From: Baylisascaris procyonis
Lineage: Eukaryota; Nematoda; Chromadorea; Rhabditida; Ascarididae
NCBI GenBank assembly: GCA_037389465.1
Contig: JAZARR010000214.1
Span: 5,084,001 to 5,148,000 of the forward strand
Reading direction: 5' to 3'
Length of the DNA: 64,000 nucleotides
A model generated the notes under the pieces. That model had not been told where the DNA came from. It searched no databases and saw nothing but the letters and a program-made list of their open reading frames with translations. The position numbers and the translations under genes were made by a program. Shown here one piece after another: positions 1-13,383 of the stretch (its first letter is position 1; every line of letters starts with the position of its first letter).

Positions 1-362
1 TCAGTGACCGTATGAGTTGAAATATAAAAGCATTAATTCCTTCTGTTGTTTTTCAACTTCAATTTTTATTGGTTGCGTTTTTTTTCTTTTTTTTTTTGAT
101 CGCCATGGTTTTATTTTTACATAAATTCCTTACTTTTATTATTTGTTCTGCTTTTGTTTAATTTTTTATTTTATTCCGTTTTTTTTTTTTGAATATTTCA
201 TTTTAATTTACTTTTATCCATTTGTATTCTTCATTAATTCTGTTAATCTTCTTTTATTATTATCATCACTGAAGCGCTTCAGTGTTTTCTTAAGAGATTT
301 TCGCTAAATAATTTCCATGTTTATTGATTCTAAAATTCAGTATTCATCCGAATCAAAGATCG
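1..362. other. Upstream flank of the Zwilch gene
   Basis: This T-rich stretch has long runs of T and no supportable coding exon. It probably holds the promoter and the outron or 5' untranslated region of the Zwilch gene. No defined promoter motif was recognised. Confidence 0.5.
328..340 (+). promoter_or_regulatory. Candidate 3' splice (trans-splice) site before the Zwilch start codon
   Basis: A T-rich tract ends in TTCAG at 336-340, 22 bases before the proposed ATG at 363. In nematodes such an unpaired 3' splice site just upstream of the first ATG is commonly where the spliced leader is joined. It could equally be the end of an ordinary 5' UTR intron. RNA reads would decide. Confidence 0.4.
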
Positions 363-3300
363 ATGGGCGAAATTAAACGTTCTGATTTTATATCACAACA
401 ATTTACGTCACTTTTTGTAAGTTTTATTCATAATTGTTTTATAGTTCCAAATTTACCGACTTAGTTATTGAATAATTAATGAAACGTATTTTATCTTTTG
501 AATTGAAAAATAAAAGAGAAAATCGTTGAATCACTTATAAATAAAATTTTTCACTTCATTTATAATTCCAACTGAAAATTTTTCGTGTACATTAATATGA
601 AGTATTCTCGCTGATTGGGTAGTTAAGTGGTCAACTCAATGGGTGAAAACTGCCCATGGGCAAATGCGCAAGTTCAGTTTAGAGATAAGCAAGGAAAAAA
701 CTTCGATCGATGCATAACTATTTCGTTTGCAATTAAAGAGACACGCATAGGTATGGCGGTATCATAGGCAATTATTGATTAAATAATCATTTTATGGTAT
801 CATTGAGAAACAGATAGTGCATCTGGAATTTTTCTCGCATTTGTTTAGAGTATTTTTATGATTTTAGAAGGACAAATATCGAATACGTCTTCTTGAGGCA
901 ACTAAAGTACCGATCGTTGGTGATTTATCGATTTTCAAAGATAAACAAATAATTATCATTGATCTTCCGTCTAGCACAAAACAATGCTCCAAAACGGTGC
1001 AAATTTTTATTTTATTTTTTTTATTTTTTTTGCATCCACTATCTTTATATATCTTTAATAATTCCTATGTGTTCTTTTGTCTTGCAGTTTTAATTTGAGA
1101 GCTTTTTAAGATGGAATTATATTTTCAGAAGAGAACGAGAGCCATATTTGGCTTCTATATTAATTTTTAAATCTTTAAGCCTTCTGCATGAATTTTGAAA
1201 TTTTAAACGTTAATCATCTAGAAAACTGATTCTATTGGCGACAAGAATGCAAAAAGTGCATATCATTTTCCAACTTATTCTGATTTTTTCATTTCGTTTT
1301 CGATAGACTAGTATGTCTCGAGATAAAAGTGTTATGCTCTAGGCCCTCTAAACTTCCTCTAGACGAAATTATGGATTATAGAGTGCACATAATTGTTCAT
1401 CGATTCTAGTTTTACCGTATTATATGGAGTCTAATGTGGGAAGGAATATTGCATTAGTTGTTGGCATGAAAAAGGTTGAATCGTTCATAGAGTACTAAGA
1501 AAGAATCTGGCCTCTCAGCTCTCGTTTTATATCATTTAAACCCATTTTTATTAATTTCGCATTTGTTTCTAGTCGATTTATAATAGAATAATTTCTCTAT
1601 ACATGCGACAATGTTCTATGCAATCGTGAAAGTATGGGCTATTTTTTTTTTAAATAAGATAGAGCAGTTTTATACCTTGTTTGTTACACTGGGAAAGGCT
1701 ATCGTTGTACTGTTCATTCATCGAAAAAATGTCAGAAAAAAAATTTTTTTCCAGTAGCATAGGGAAATTTTCGTAGTTTTTATTCCAAGTGCTTAAACTA
1801 TCGAACATAAGATTAAATGTGCAAAATATTTAACTTTTAAATGCGCTGTAATAGTTAGGCTGTTCTTCGTCATGAAATCTTTTGAATGAATGAATAATAT
1901 AATCGATGCGGAGGGTTTGTTAATAAAGAGAGAAATCTTATAAGCACCTCTAAGAACTCTTTATTGACTATTCAGATTATTCCAGTTTTTCTGTACGGAT
2001 ATCTGCAAATAATTTTCTATATTATTATCAGTAGTGCGAACACCTGTCGATATTGTATTAGCATTAATACACATTAAAGGATGCCGGAAACGATATGAGT
2101 GGATGTGGTGATTCGAATGCGACCGTTGATAGTTCCGATCATGCGGGATCGCCACTTAAATTCAGCTTTGTAACGCTGGAAAAACTCAGGGTAATTGATT
2201 GATTTGTTCACAGGGGAGGAGGAGGTATTACTAAATTATCGCCATTCTCAAATAACTAGCTCCAAAATCTAGCAGGGAAAGGATTTTAGAGAGTGCATCA
2301 CGGTTGATGGAGATTGTTTAACGCCGAAGGATCGCTAAATCAGAAGCATCACAGACACTAACGCTTTAATTTCCAAGGAAGTCACCAAATTAATCGAAGA
2401 GGGATCCGAACAACTCTTCCATGACATTCACCGTTCCTATTACCAACCCATCTTTCCACTGAGCTCTTGGTGGGTGGTCTTTCAAGAGATGTTTTTTTTT
2501 AATTTATGCAAGAGTGTAAATAAATTTGGTGTTATAAGCAGTCTCACTTTTTCGATGGGAATTTCCTTGGCCGAGGGATCAACGGCTATCTCAGAAATAC
2601 ACAGCGGAAAATGTCAAAATATCGTGTGAAGTATTGCTGTTGGTAAATCTCACGCTAATGAGGCTCTTATTTAAGCCTCTTACATTCAAAATGCATACGA
2701 TGCTGGTGTGGAGATAGATAATTTAATATGTGGATGTTACTTGTAGGTCTTTGCACATCTTATTATTTGAAACGAATTAGCGAGATAAAGAAATAAGTTC
2801 ATAGTTGTTTCATGACTTCTAAAAATTGTGTTTATTAGCGGAAGGATGGTTATCAAGATCCAACGTTTTTTGGTGAATTGGATGCGAATGAGGCAACGTT
2901 TGAATGCAATCCTATACCCTCAAAAGATGGCCGCAGACTTGCGAACAGGTCCGATATTGTTGGAATTCTTTTTTTTTATTGAAGATATTATATGGAATTA
3001 ATTTTCAAATCCAACATTCACAATATATAGTGAGCTATGAAAGTTTTAGCGATCACATTATCCCGTCGTTTGGAAGCACATATGCTCCGCTCTACCTGCC
3101 AAGTTTGAGAATGTTTGGGAATTCCCCTTCTCTCTTTTCCAGTTCCTCCCCCCTTCACCTCCCCTTCTCTATTCCCTCCGATCGTCCAAATCTGGTTGTC
3201 AGGGAAAAGTTATTGTAAGACGAATTTCTGCTAAATAAAGGCATAGCGGTATGAAAATGCATTCCTTATATGTTGGCAAACGTCGGTCTCGGCCGATATT

Positions 3301-6300
3301 AGCTGACTTCGGCAGAACCGATGTCATTGCTCAAAAAGAAAACCTTTCATGTGAGCTGATATCGCCTGTTGGTCAACCTGTTGTTTTCTAAAATCCTTGT
3401 GTTGTTTGTTCAGTCTCGCTATGCTCTACATAGTACTTCACCTTCCCCGTCAATTTTTGCATGTCATTGCCCAAATCTCCTTCAATTTACTTTCCCCTAA
3501 ATTTTCTGGATTGCACGTTTGCTGCAATGAAAGCATTTGGTAATCGTATTTTAGTGTCAGAATAGTGGTGAATGAAAGATATTTGGTATAATTGGTGCTA
3601 CACGTTCGAGCTACTAAGAACGAGTAAATTTTTCGAGAAAATTTAGAAGTATTTTCAGTTTTCTAACTATAATAGAGTAGATTCACTTATTCGGACTTTG
3701 TTTAGTTTCTAAGTTTTGTTTAGTAGCCAAGTCAAGGGTTTATCTATAATATTTAGCTTGTAAATTAGTTTAACAGCTTATAGTTCGCCATTTTAAATTC
3801 AGCTTGACAACGGAAGAATGGCCTTTCGATAGAAAATCATTGAAAGCGATAGCAGTATGGATTGTGATGGATGCATCGGATGCAATGAAGACCTCGTTTT
3901 TGGGTGTGAGCCGTACAGATGATCTCCTTGTCACTTACATCGTTCGCTGTTTTGGTATACACTTGTGCAATAATTGTTGTCGAAAATCCTGCGATATTAT
4001 CTTAATGTATGTTTGAATATGGGATGAGGATGGTTCTTAACTGATTCGACAGCGCTTAGAGTTTTGATCTAAATTTGTGCCAAATGAAATGCTTACTGCG
4101 TTGAAAGCTTGTTGTAGAGTATGCTTGCTCAAGTTTAGCATTTGCACTACTAGAAACGCCGCTTCAATTTCCCTCTTGTTGGCCCTTTTGCAATATTAAA
4201 GCCATTTTCTTTTCTCCTCCTTCAATTCCAGTCATTTCCTAACTAAAGCTGCCGCTCCTGCGGCGCTTCCCCCAAATCCCTCATACCCTCTCCCCCTTCC
4301 CACTCTGTGGTTATCTTTCTTCTTCGCAAAAAACCTAGGCGTTTTGCTGTCCATTATACATTTATCTTCGAGGGCATAAATTTGAAACTTTTCTCAGGAG
4401 GAACAAGAGGGGGTTCAAACATGCACCTAATAGAAGTTATGAGAAACGAAAATAAACCACCCCCCCCCCCCCCACACCCTCTCATCGCATCTTCATTCGT
4501 TAGCACTAGAGAACTTATACTCACTATTTTTAGACCTACCAGAAAACGTGATGTTGAATTTTTTTTTAATTTTATAGTCTTTTTTAATTTTCTTGTTTCT
4601 GTTCTCATTTAAAGAAGTATTAGGCCATAAGAGTCTTTGGTAATGTTCGCTTGAAATCTCAGTTTTTTTTAGCACGAGGAGACATTACAGTTGAAGACTA
4701 TATCCAGCCCAACTTTCGATTTCTCGATCAGCTTCAAGTTTGTTTGTTCTGTCTTCAATAAATTCGAGATAATCACTCCTCAGTGTTATTTTAGAAGAAG
4801 GAGTTTTAAACGTTATCGTTGCACAGTCATATGAAGTAAAATGATAAATGATTTGCTTTTTCTGTCAGCGTGATAGTCTTTCGTAGTCAAACGGTTCTGT
4901 TCCACATTGAGCGTAATAAATTCACTCATGTTTTATATTGTTAAAAATTTTGTGATGCCTGTTATGTTGCAATTTAGGCGTTCTTATCTTGCATCTAGAG
5001 TTCTGCACAAATGATTCTTTAAGTAGCCTATCTGGCAATGTATTTTTATTTATAGTAAATTGTTTTTTTAATGATCCAATCATATTTTCTTATCTCTCTC
5101 TGGCAACTTAACTTTTAATTTCTTGTAGGAAATATCGTTATTATAACGTGATAGGATTCGAAAAGGATAATTAAACGAAGTTTCAGCCAACGTTCACAGC
5201 ATATTGTTCGTATGATTTAATTCCACCAAGACCGAATATAGACACCGATGCAGCGACTCGTATTACCGCTAATGTGCAGTTGCTTGCAAATTGGCGTGCT
5301 AAGCGTGAAGATCTTCTTGTACAACCACCTCGTTCAGCACCAGTCTCTTTGGTATGGCCATCTTTTTTTTTGATTTGGTTTCTTGAGAAAATTAAATTAT
5401 AGAAGGGAGAAATATAGTAAACTAAAAGGTCTAATAAGTGATGTTTTACTGGCGGATGATTGTAGAATTATTTCTTTGATTGATCGAAAGAAACAATTCT
5501 TTTTTTTGTCTTTTATTAAGAGTATTGAAGCGTTTCAATTTCATATCCAAGTTTCATCTTGCTTTCATGAAGTTTCAGAATCGTTGTTGCGTTCTTATCG
5601 AAAGTAGATTTCCTCATATTTAGCAAAATATTTGTGCAGTTTTACGTATTTTCCAAAACGAACTGTGATAATGACTGACATTTACGCTTATCTCTTCCAT
5701 ATATTAGTATAGATTTTGGTGTAAAGGAAAGAAAGTTGTGGATGTTAATTTAGGTGATTTTATTTTCTAGATTATAAGTAGGCGCATTTTGATTCTGAAG
5801 TGTTGGAGGGGAAGATTCACTAAGAACACCGTTAGCTAGCTGAGCAATCAAATAGCTTTCCTTATTTTTTCTTAAGGAGAAAAAGGTCGCTTAAATGTTA
5901 TCTAATGCGATTTTTATTGATCTATTGTGTTCAGAGTGTTAGTGTCGGCTGGTTGGATAAGCGTTTGCCATATACTGAATGGAGCCAGGAACTCTGTATC
6001 ATATTAGCCTTAGGGAGCGCTCTTCGCACAGGCACGATGAATTGGCAGCCGATCGACCCAACCGTCACCAGCCAACAACTAAATGCATCCGTGAAGGCAC
6101 TCCTTGAAGGTTTGTTTTGCGATTTTTCATTGTGATTCATATATTAAGAAGAAGAAAAATTAATGAAAAAGAAATTCCAGAATCCATGCCATTCGATTTC
6201 CCACATTGCATCCTTTGACCATTTAGTCAGTTGAAGTGTGTCAAAATTTCTCTTGCAATCTCAGGGTGTTGTCAAGGGAACACACCTGGAGCTGATTGTA

Positions 6301-9300
6301 GCATATGTATATTTATAGGTACATAGACGTGCATATATATACATATGCGTTCATAAAACAGTGAGGTAGGAGAAAGGAGTTTGTTGCGAGGATGAGACTA
6401 AGTGAGTATGCAGCTCTGATGTGCTTATGTCAAACTAATTTAATACAAAAGTAAGCGAATAGGCTACATATCGGCATTTATTGTATAGATTATGTTTCTG
6501 TGTTGATTTTAATTGTTACATATAAATGAGCAGAATTGTTTAAGAGGAGGAACTCGGAAGAACACCACCGGCGGGTGATTGGGCTGAATACCGTGATCTT
6601 TCGGAGCGTCTATGGGTGCTGTTGAAAAACTGTTCTTCGAACCGAATGCTCGTTGAAGCCCTTCAAATCGTGTGGAATGCTCTCAAATTGGGATATAAGA
6701 ATACCATGGTAATTTAAGGCTTAGTGCGATTGTAGTTAATATACAAATGTTTAGCTGAGAATTGTTTACAAATGCAGTATTTGAATCAGTTTGAGCATGG
6801 GCTTGGTATGTTGAGCTGTTGTAATATGGCTTTACTTTTTTGAATAATTAGTCTCACGGGAATATAAGTGATAGAGCATTTGACCGCGCCACAAAATAAG
6901 CCATTCTGCTCAACATACCAATGTATTTGAAATTTTTCGGAAGCAGAAAAGAGATAGGCTGCGTTACATTTAATGGGAAAATAGGAAATTGGGCATTCAC
7001 CTTAAGTTTCTTTTTCAAATTTTTTGCCCGTTCTGGGTTTTCTGGTTATCGGTGCATGCTGATCGTGGAGTCATGGTTGTTGCCTATTGGTTACCGTTCT
7101 AGGTTCCATTTTCTGCTGAAGTTTCTTTCATTCTTATTGTAATTGATAAAGGAGCAATCTAAATCAGTTATATCCAAATACAGTATTATAGATGCATTCG
7201 AATAATATGAGTACGATAGCGAGACTTATGAAAGATGCTTGTGCTGGAGATTTGAAACTGCCTCGACTTGAGGGACTTACTCCACTCGAAATTCTTCTTG
7301 AAGCTGCTCTTGAATATTTCCATAGGAGCTGTATTCACCAATATATTTCAAGTGGTAATTTTCCTGGTTTTTATTGTTTTCCTACCTCTATCAGCAAGCA
7401 CTTTTTGCCGAGAAAATTTCCACATCTGAATTTTTGGATGTATTGAAGCCATTCTGATTTCTTTTTTCTAGCAAGGTTGATTATTTTCTTTGCTAGCTAT
7501 GTTGTGAATTGAGAATTGTGTCGTCGAAGTGCCTCATAGATTTCATTGCGGTTAATTTCAGATTCTGCGCACAACAATGCGCCCTTTTATATACCTATTT
7601 AGCGTAAACATCTTCATATCTCTATGCACGATCATAATTAGGGCACTTTACCAACAGTTTTAAGTTCCGCATTTTTTGTGCGCTTGAGTGCAGCGATTCA
7701 CTAGAAAAAATCCTACGCGATCGTAACATAGTAAAAGGGAAAAGAACGGTGTATTTAAAGAGTGAATTTTGAATTTTGCTCGATATCACCATAATGGATG
7801 GGATAAAATATAGCAAAGTAGATTTTATTAATTTTTGCGAATGTCTGGATAAGAACATTGTTGAGGATCGGAGAGTAATAGAATAAAGGTGATCAACGTT
7901 TTAATGCGTTTTCCAATTCCCGGCTAAGATTCCAATGTTAGAAAATGAATTATTTTAGGAAACCATTTCACCAGATAAGTCACGAATGATTTTATTTGAT
8001 ACTTTCAGGTTACCACATAAAATTTTTGCTTGGTACCTTTTAATTTTGTGTCCAATGGAATTTCGCGAAAAAAGTTTCTCAAAAAGTTGAAATTTTTCTC
8101 CTGAAAGCTAATTCTTTCACGTTCTACCAAAACTAAAGATTATAAACAATAAATGAGGGCTGATTTGTCCGGTAATTTCATATAGTAATTGGGTTATACG
8201 CTAAGAAGTATCCGAGAATATGAAATATTGAGTGTTTAGTTGATACCAGATTACTGATTTTTAAGGGAACCTTTCCTGGTACTGACGAATTCTGGAAAGA
8301 AATCAAAATTTTCTATCCGTATTTTTTTTCTTTAGAAATGAACAATTTCTCTCCTTTTTTTTCTGTCTTTCTATCTTTTTTTTCCATGCAATGCAGAGAT
8401 TAAGTGCAGTACGCGCTTATCGCACATCGGATTTTGTGGTAATTTCGAGCCATAAGTCTCACCTTTAACAAGGAATTGAAAAACATAGTCGTAGAACGCC
8501 GCTGTTGCATCTGCCACCTTTTATGGCCTCAGAAGTTTTGTTTTTCGCTTAATATTCGTTTTATCAAAGTATAGGTTGGCCGGAAAATCATTTGATTGAG
8601 AACGTGATGTTCCCATCTCTTATTTCGAGTAAAATAGAGTTCTTCAAGGATTCGTGGTTAGCGGAAGTGAATTGGAGTCATTGTATCCAATAAATCCTCG
8701 AGCAGCAACTGAAGATCGTGCAGATGTCATTTTTGTCCTCTATCAAGCTTTGGTTGCAATGTCAAGCTGTAAACAATATCTCCACCTCGATACGCAACAA
8801 AGGAATATCCTGGCAAGGTGCGATTTCATGTTCTTTGTCTGTTGCATTCTTGAACTGCTTGACGTTGATTTTAAAGTCAATGCTTGCTTTATTGATCTGT
8901 CACGAACGTTCACTTTGAATTTGAGTCAATGATATGCTATACGATAATACCTTGAATAACTTTATGGGCATACTTGTTTGATTGTTGCACCTGATGGACG
9001 TGTTTTTATGTATGTGTGGCTGCGGAAAAACGAAGTGCATACGTTTTAGCTGTTCAGCTCGTTCACTGAAACCCGGTGAATTTCTACTGCAGTTTTTTTG
9101 TTTTGTGTGACATCACTCTCATGGTGTTTTTTTTTTTTTTTATAACGCTAAGAATAATTAAAAATTAATGTGATTTCAGACGTGTGCTATCACATTATAG
9201 TTCACTCAAAATCTCGCCAACCTCGGAGGGAATGGTTACCGAGGATATAATACGCAAATTACATCTAAATCTGGATATGAATGCAAAGCTGAATGACGTC

Positions 9301-9784
9301 TACCCGAGTGTTTTTAAAATGTTTGTTTGTTTTTTCTCTTTTTTTTTCACTTTCCTTAGTTTTTATTGTTACTTTTGTTTCCCTTTGTTCTGTCGATGCG
9401 AATTCTTTGATTTTTTTCCTCACATTTTTAGGTGAACGTTTTTAATCAAGTAAATTGTCCAAAGCTATTGATAAAAATGCTTTGAATTTTTTTTAGTTAT
9501 GTTTGGTCACAATTCGTGTGGTCATACAACCGTTTTATGTCGGTTTTGCATAATTCACCTTGATAATTGAACTTAAACGTTGTAGAAAAACGCCGATGAC
9601 ATGGAGGAAGGAAAGTATCTATATGGACGGGAAAAATATCAGCTATATTACAATGCCACATTTTGCGAAAGCTACAAGGTTGCCACATATCGCTTTAAAA
9701 ACCACCTCATTCGACTCATATGATCTCCCATCGATTCGTGAAGATGAGACTTTACATGCTGTACGTTTATCAAGAAACTTTTGA
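363..9784 (+). CDS. ZWILCH: Zwilch, kinetochore RZZ complex subunit
   Basis: Thirteen exons: 363-416, 868-996, 2080-2190, 2839-2948, 3803-3903, 4673-4737, 5187-5351, 5935-6109, 6545-6708, 7192-7354, 8649-8817, 9180-9320, 9586-9784. All phases agree and give 581 residues, against 591 in human Zwilch. Recognition rests on several blocks in the right order: an N-terminal block with PIVGDLSIFK and IIIIDLPSS; GSPLKF; KAIAVWIVMDASD; YDLIPPRP; a helical block containing LALGSALRTGTMNW (human has LVLADGLRTG); LEGLTPLEILLEAALEYF (human SGTIPVQMLLEIGLDKL); and a C-terminal TPMTWRKESIYMDGK (human PQKWRVEIYSGQ). In animals Zwilch, with Rod and ZW10, recruits Spindly, dynein and Mad1 to unattached kinetochores. 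Exons 3, 9 and 11 use AAG acceptors. The middle exons (2839-4737) are least conserved and least certain, and the donor after 9320 is weak. MIS12 follows on the same strand. Confidence 0.88.
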
Positions 9785-9920
9785 ATTATCTTGTTCACTG
9801 TGAATTTCATTTGAATGAAGATGTGGCCACTTCCTTCAGTTTGAAGTCATCGTGAGGGCAAAATAAGATTCGCACTTTGCAGTTGAATATCTTTGTGTGT
9901 TTCCAGACTTTTTTGCATAA

Positions 9921-9926
9921 AATAAA
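9921..9926 (+). terminator. Candidate poly(A) signal for Zwilch
   Basis: The first AATAAA seen after the Zwilch stop codon, 137 bases downstream. The match is canonical, but such motifs are common in this A+T-rich DNA. Confidence 0.35.
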
Positions 9927-12900
9927 TAGGGAACTACAATTTTTTAGAGTTAAGAATGTAATGAAATATATTGCAGTTTCGTTTTTTGTCGTTGTGACCA
10001 GTATTTCACCGTCCCCTAGGTTCTATTTTCCTATTTTTTTTTTCAAGCATGCACCTTACTCTGTTGTTTTATTCGGCCTTTGTTCGTTTTGATGATTTGC
10101 CCAACACAATATCAAGGGTTCACTTATAGGAGTTAAAAAGTCCCAGCCAGCCTAACCTTATTTAGCCACTTGCGCCCGTCTGTTGCTTCATTTTGAGACG
10201 ATCAAATACTCTGTAAGGCGATATCGATGTGCTAGTTGAGGTTTTATTACATCTTAGTAAAACAGCGGGAAACAGCGAAAGGGGATGAGGGAACTTTTTT
10301 CAAAAGCCTTTGGCACTCAAGAATGCTAGCTAACGATTCGATCTGATGGCGATTATTCCACACGGATAAAGTGCTGCTTATGCGTCAAATCTGATAACGC
10401 TTCATGAAGCACTGCAATCAAAGGATTAATTTATATGCATCACCTCCACATTGAAATTGTTCCGTACCTCACGCTGTTCACCTATTCAGGGTGGGAAAGT
10501 GATGTGACCAAACGTTGTGGTTGTGCTCATTTCAATATTCCGAATTTTTTTAGGAGTCGATTGTTGGCGATGAAACGAACGAAATTATTGATAGCAAATC
10601 AATTCGTAAACATACTCGATTTAATGGCTATTATAGCTCTTTATTAATTGCTAGCTTCAATCCATTGCCGCTCATCTGATTTGATTTCCGTTGAATTCTT
10701 TATTGAAAAAAATATACTTTACAAATGTTTTATTAATTATGCGTTGTTAAATCTAGTTGTATATCGCTCAAACAATTTGTCTATCAAATTACGTCGCCTT
10801 TTTTATAGCATCCGTTACAATCTGAAGGTGGAGACTTTTTTACTCATTTACGTTATTGGGTTCCTTTTTGATCGAATTTTCCTGTTTTTTGATCTCTTTT
10901 ATTTATTTTCGGCGATTATGATATGTTGTTACTGTAGAGATAACGGTAATGCTTAAGATTTATATCAATAGAATATTCGATAGCTTGTCGCTGCGGAAAT
11001 GTTTTAGGGTGTTTTTCGAAACAGTTCAGATACGGTGCTCTTAAGTGGAGTCGATGTACGATAAGGATTTAAAGCACAAACGGTATAGGTAATTCTAAAG
11101 ATTATGTCACTACAGGTTTATGTCTGTGTGATAGGAAATAGAGTTGATTGAAAGAAACTATATGAGACTGTCAATAAGAGCAGAAAGTTTATATGCATGA
11201 AACTGGATTAAGATGTTTTTGGCCGACTTTCGTGATCGATCGTTATAGCTTCAGTGGCTCTTTGGCATTTTTCTATTTTCAAATGGTGGGAATGTGAGTG
11301 TCTGATTTACTGATTTTTATTCCTGATGGAGGTCAGTATGGTGCTTCCTCTCCTCCTCTTCGTTCTTATCGAGGCAGCTGGATTGGCTAAAATGCGTATA
11401 AAGAAGAATGAGAGGAACCTGACAGACGTGTGTCAATAAAGAGGTGAACTTGACACAACCGCAATGATGGATCTCGTCTCGACAATTTTCATTTATTATG
11501 TTTGATCATTGAATTGATCTCTGCTATATATTCATTCACTTTATGTTTATTCATTTAGAAGAAATAAAACATTTGATCGTTAAAGTTTTAATGTGAACGA
11601 TATACGTCAATGATCTCGTATATTATTACTTACTTGTTGAAGTTTTGTCAACCCCCGATCGTAGATAATTGATTCTTCTTCCCCTCCGCTTCCGGTCTAA
11701 TGATGTGAAGATGTAAGAAATATTTTTTTATTTATACTTGTAGATCCTCGTTTAGCAATTCGTTGGAAAAAGTTTCTTAGATGTGTGAAAAATTTCAATT
11801 ATTTTCTTCTAAAATATACGAAAATACTATCCGCGTTGCTGGAATGCATAATATTGGAAGAAAATTGCTCAGCATGGGTGAAGGTTTTTGTTGGCTTATT
11901 TCTAGTCATAATTGAATACTAAGATGGGAGGTTTTTATTATTAGATGGGCGGCATCCACTTGGTTTTGCTTGAGGGGAAGATACGCGATAGAAATTGGCG
12001 GATTTCTTTTGTTCGGTTGATACCAGATGAAATTCACTACAGAAAACAAATGAAATGTTGAATGAGATTTACTCATTCATCAATATGATTCATATATAGG
12101 CGTTGTTGTATATTATTATAAAATCCATTGAGACTTATTGGATCGAAGCTAAGATTCTCAGGGATATGTTTCGAGACTTTTAATTTCAATGATGTTAGTT
12201 TTGAGCGCTCGAAAATTTTGATCGGAAAATATGCGTCCATAAATGCAGTAACAGAGTATTACTTATGCAAATTTCGAGGCAATGCAACTATCGGTAATAT
12301 ATATGGGAATTTATTGGTCATAGTCTTAATACGGTGATGAAGTTTATTTGAAGTATAAATCAAATAGATGTATAGGTAAAAGAGGGAGGTTCTTTTAGAT
12401 AGACGATCCAAGTTTGAGATGAACAAAGGTGAGGAAATGTGAGAACGAATCTACGGTGAAGAAGTATAGGCGTTAGAGGGAGTTTACGATTGAGTTGCCT
12501 ATTTGTTTCATAGATTTGCGGGATGTCTACGATGACTTGAGCGTATGCAAGTTTCCAGGCGATTTCTTTGACGATTGGATCTCTTTTGCATCCGGCTTTG
12601 ATTGCTATTGTAATCAAAATCCACTTTAATCTACATTGATGGGCGATACGAATTCGGCTGTTGATGAATCGGTCGGAAACTTCGTTTTTTGTCTGCATTT
12701 GATATTGTAGACAGTGTGTCTACTTAATTTAATTATTTTAGTGATTTAAGATATTAATTAAGGCTATTGAATAAAAAAGTTGACTCAGGCACATATTTTA
12801 AAACATAGAGCACAAATTGCGTCAGCCTTGTTGCTCTCCTTTATAAGGTTGCAAAATGGGTGAAGCGATTTGTAGCAATCTGAAGCGTATCATCTCAGTC

Positions 12901-13363
12901 ACTTTTATTCCCACTTATTGCTCATACTCGTTTATTTCGTGAATATTTATGCTATGGTGCGATTAAGGCGTAAAGAAGCAGAAATAAGAAGAGAGTGAGA
13001 GTTTTCGATGATGAGAGCGCAATTCATATTCCATCTTCTCATTGATATATACCTTCTTCCTAGTATCGTCCTTTCATTGACGAATGAGGGGGAAGGAGTG
13101 GTTGTGGTAACGACTGGGCACTCTTCATTGGGATTATATTATGACTACCGTCTGCGTGCTGGGCAATGAAATATAAACAGTTGTCTGATAGGATTGTTCG
13201 ATAGAGTAAGGGGATGTTACTTACCCGCTTTTTTTACTGATTATCTCCCTTCCACAGATTTTAACTTGCTGTGATCTGTGTATTTCCAGGCATAAAATTT
13301 CGTTTTCCTCTGAAGAATTATTTCATTACTGTTGCTTGGATTGCACCATTTCCAAAATTAATT

Positions 13364-13377
13364 GCCTATTTATGCAG
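13364..13377 (+). promoter_or_regulatory. Candidate trans-splice acceptor immediately before the MIS12 ATG
   Basis: A pyrimidine-rich stretch ends in ATGCAG at 13377, only six bases before the ATG at 13384. No upstream coding exon pairs with it. A spliced leader joined here would leave a very short 5' UTR, as is typical for nematode messages. It also supports the chosen start codon. Confidence 0.55.
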
Positions 13378-13383
13378 GTAATA

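Larger units (their letters stand above)
9785..13383. other. Intergenic stretch between Zwilch and MIS12
   Basis: No recognisable gene. A minus-strand open frame of 112 codons at 12360-12698 is the longest in the stretch. It matches no family I know, is not flanked by convincing exons, and is probably chance or an unrecognised exon. The first part carries the likely Zwilch 3' UTR, and the end carries the T-rich approach to the MIS12 3' splice site. Confidence 0.5.

Noticed and set aside
4307..4612. Open frame with a run of prolines in a Zwilch intron
   Set aside because: The prolines come from a C homopolymer near 4458-4473. The frame is not conserved-looking and carries no exon signals.
5129..5186. 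A possible extra Zwilch exon reading KYRYYNVIGFEKDN
   Set aside because: It needs a weak donor and runs into an in-frame TAA at 5172 before the next coding block. Joining 4737 directly to 5187 keeps phase and needs no exception.
12360..12698. Minus-strand open frame of 112 codons between Zwilch and MIS12
   Set aside because: No family recognised, no splice structure, and one isolated frame of this size can occur by chance. A short PPSFTY peptide shared with a frame near 27.72 kb is too weak to define a repeat.
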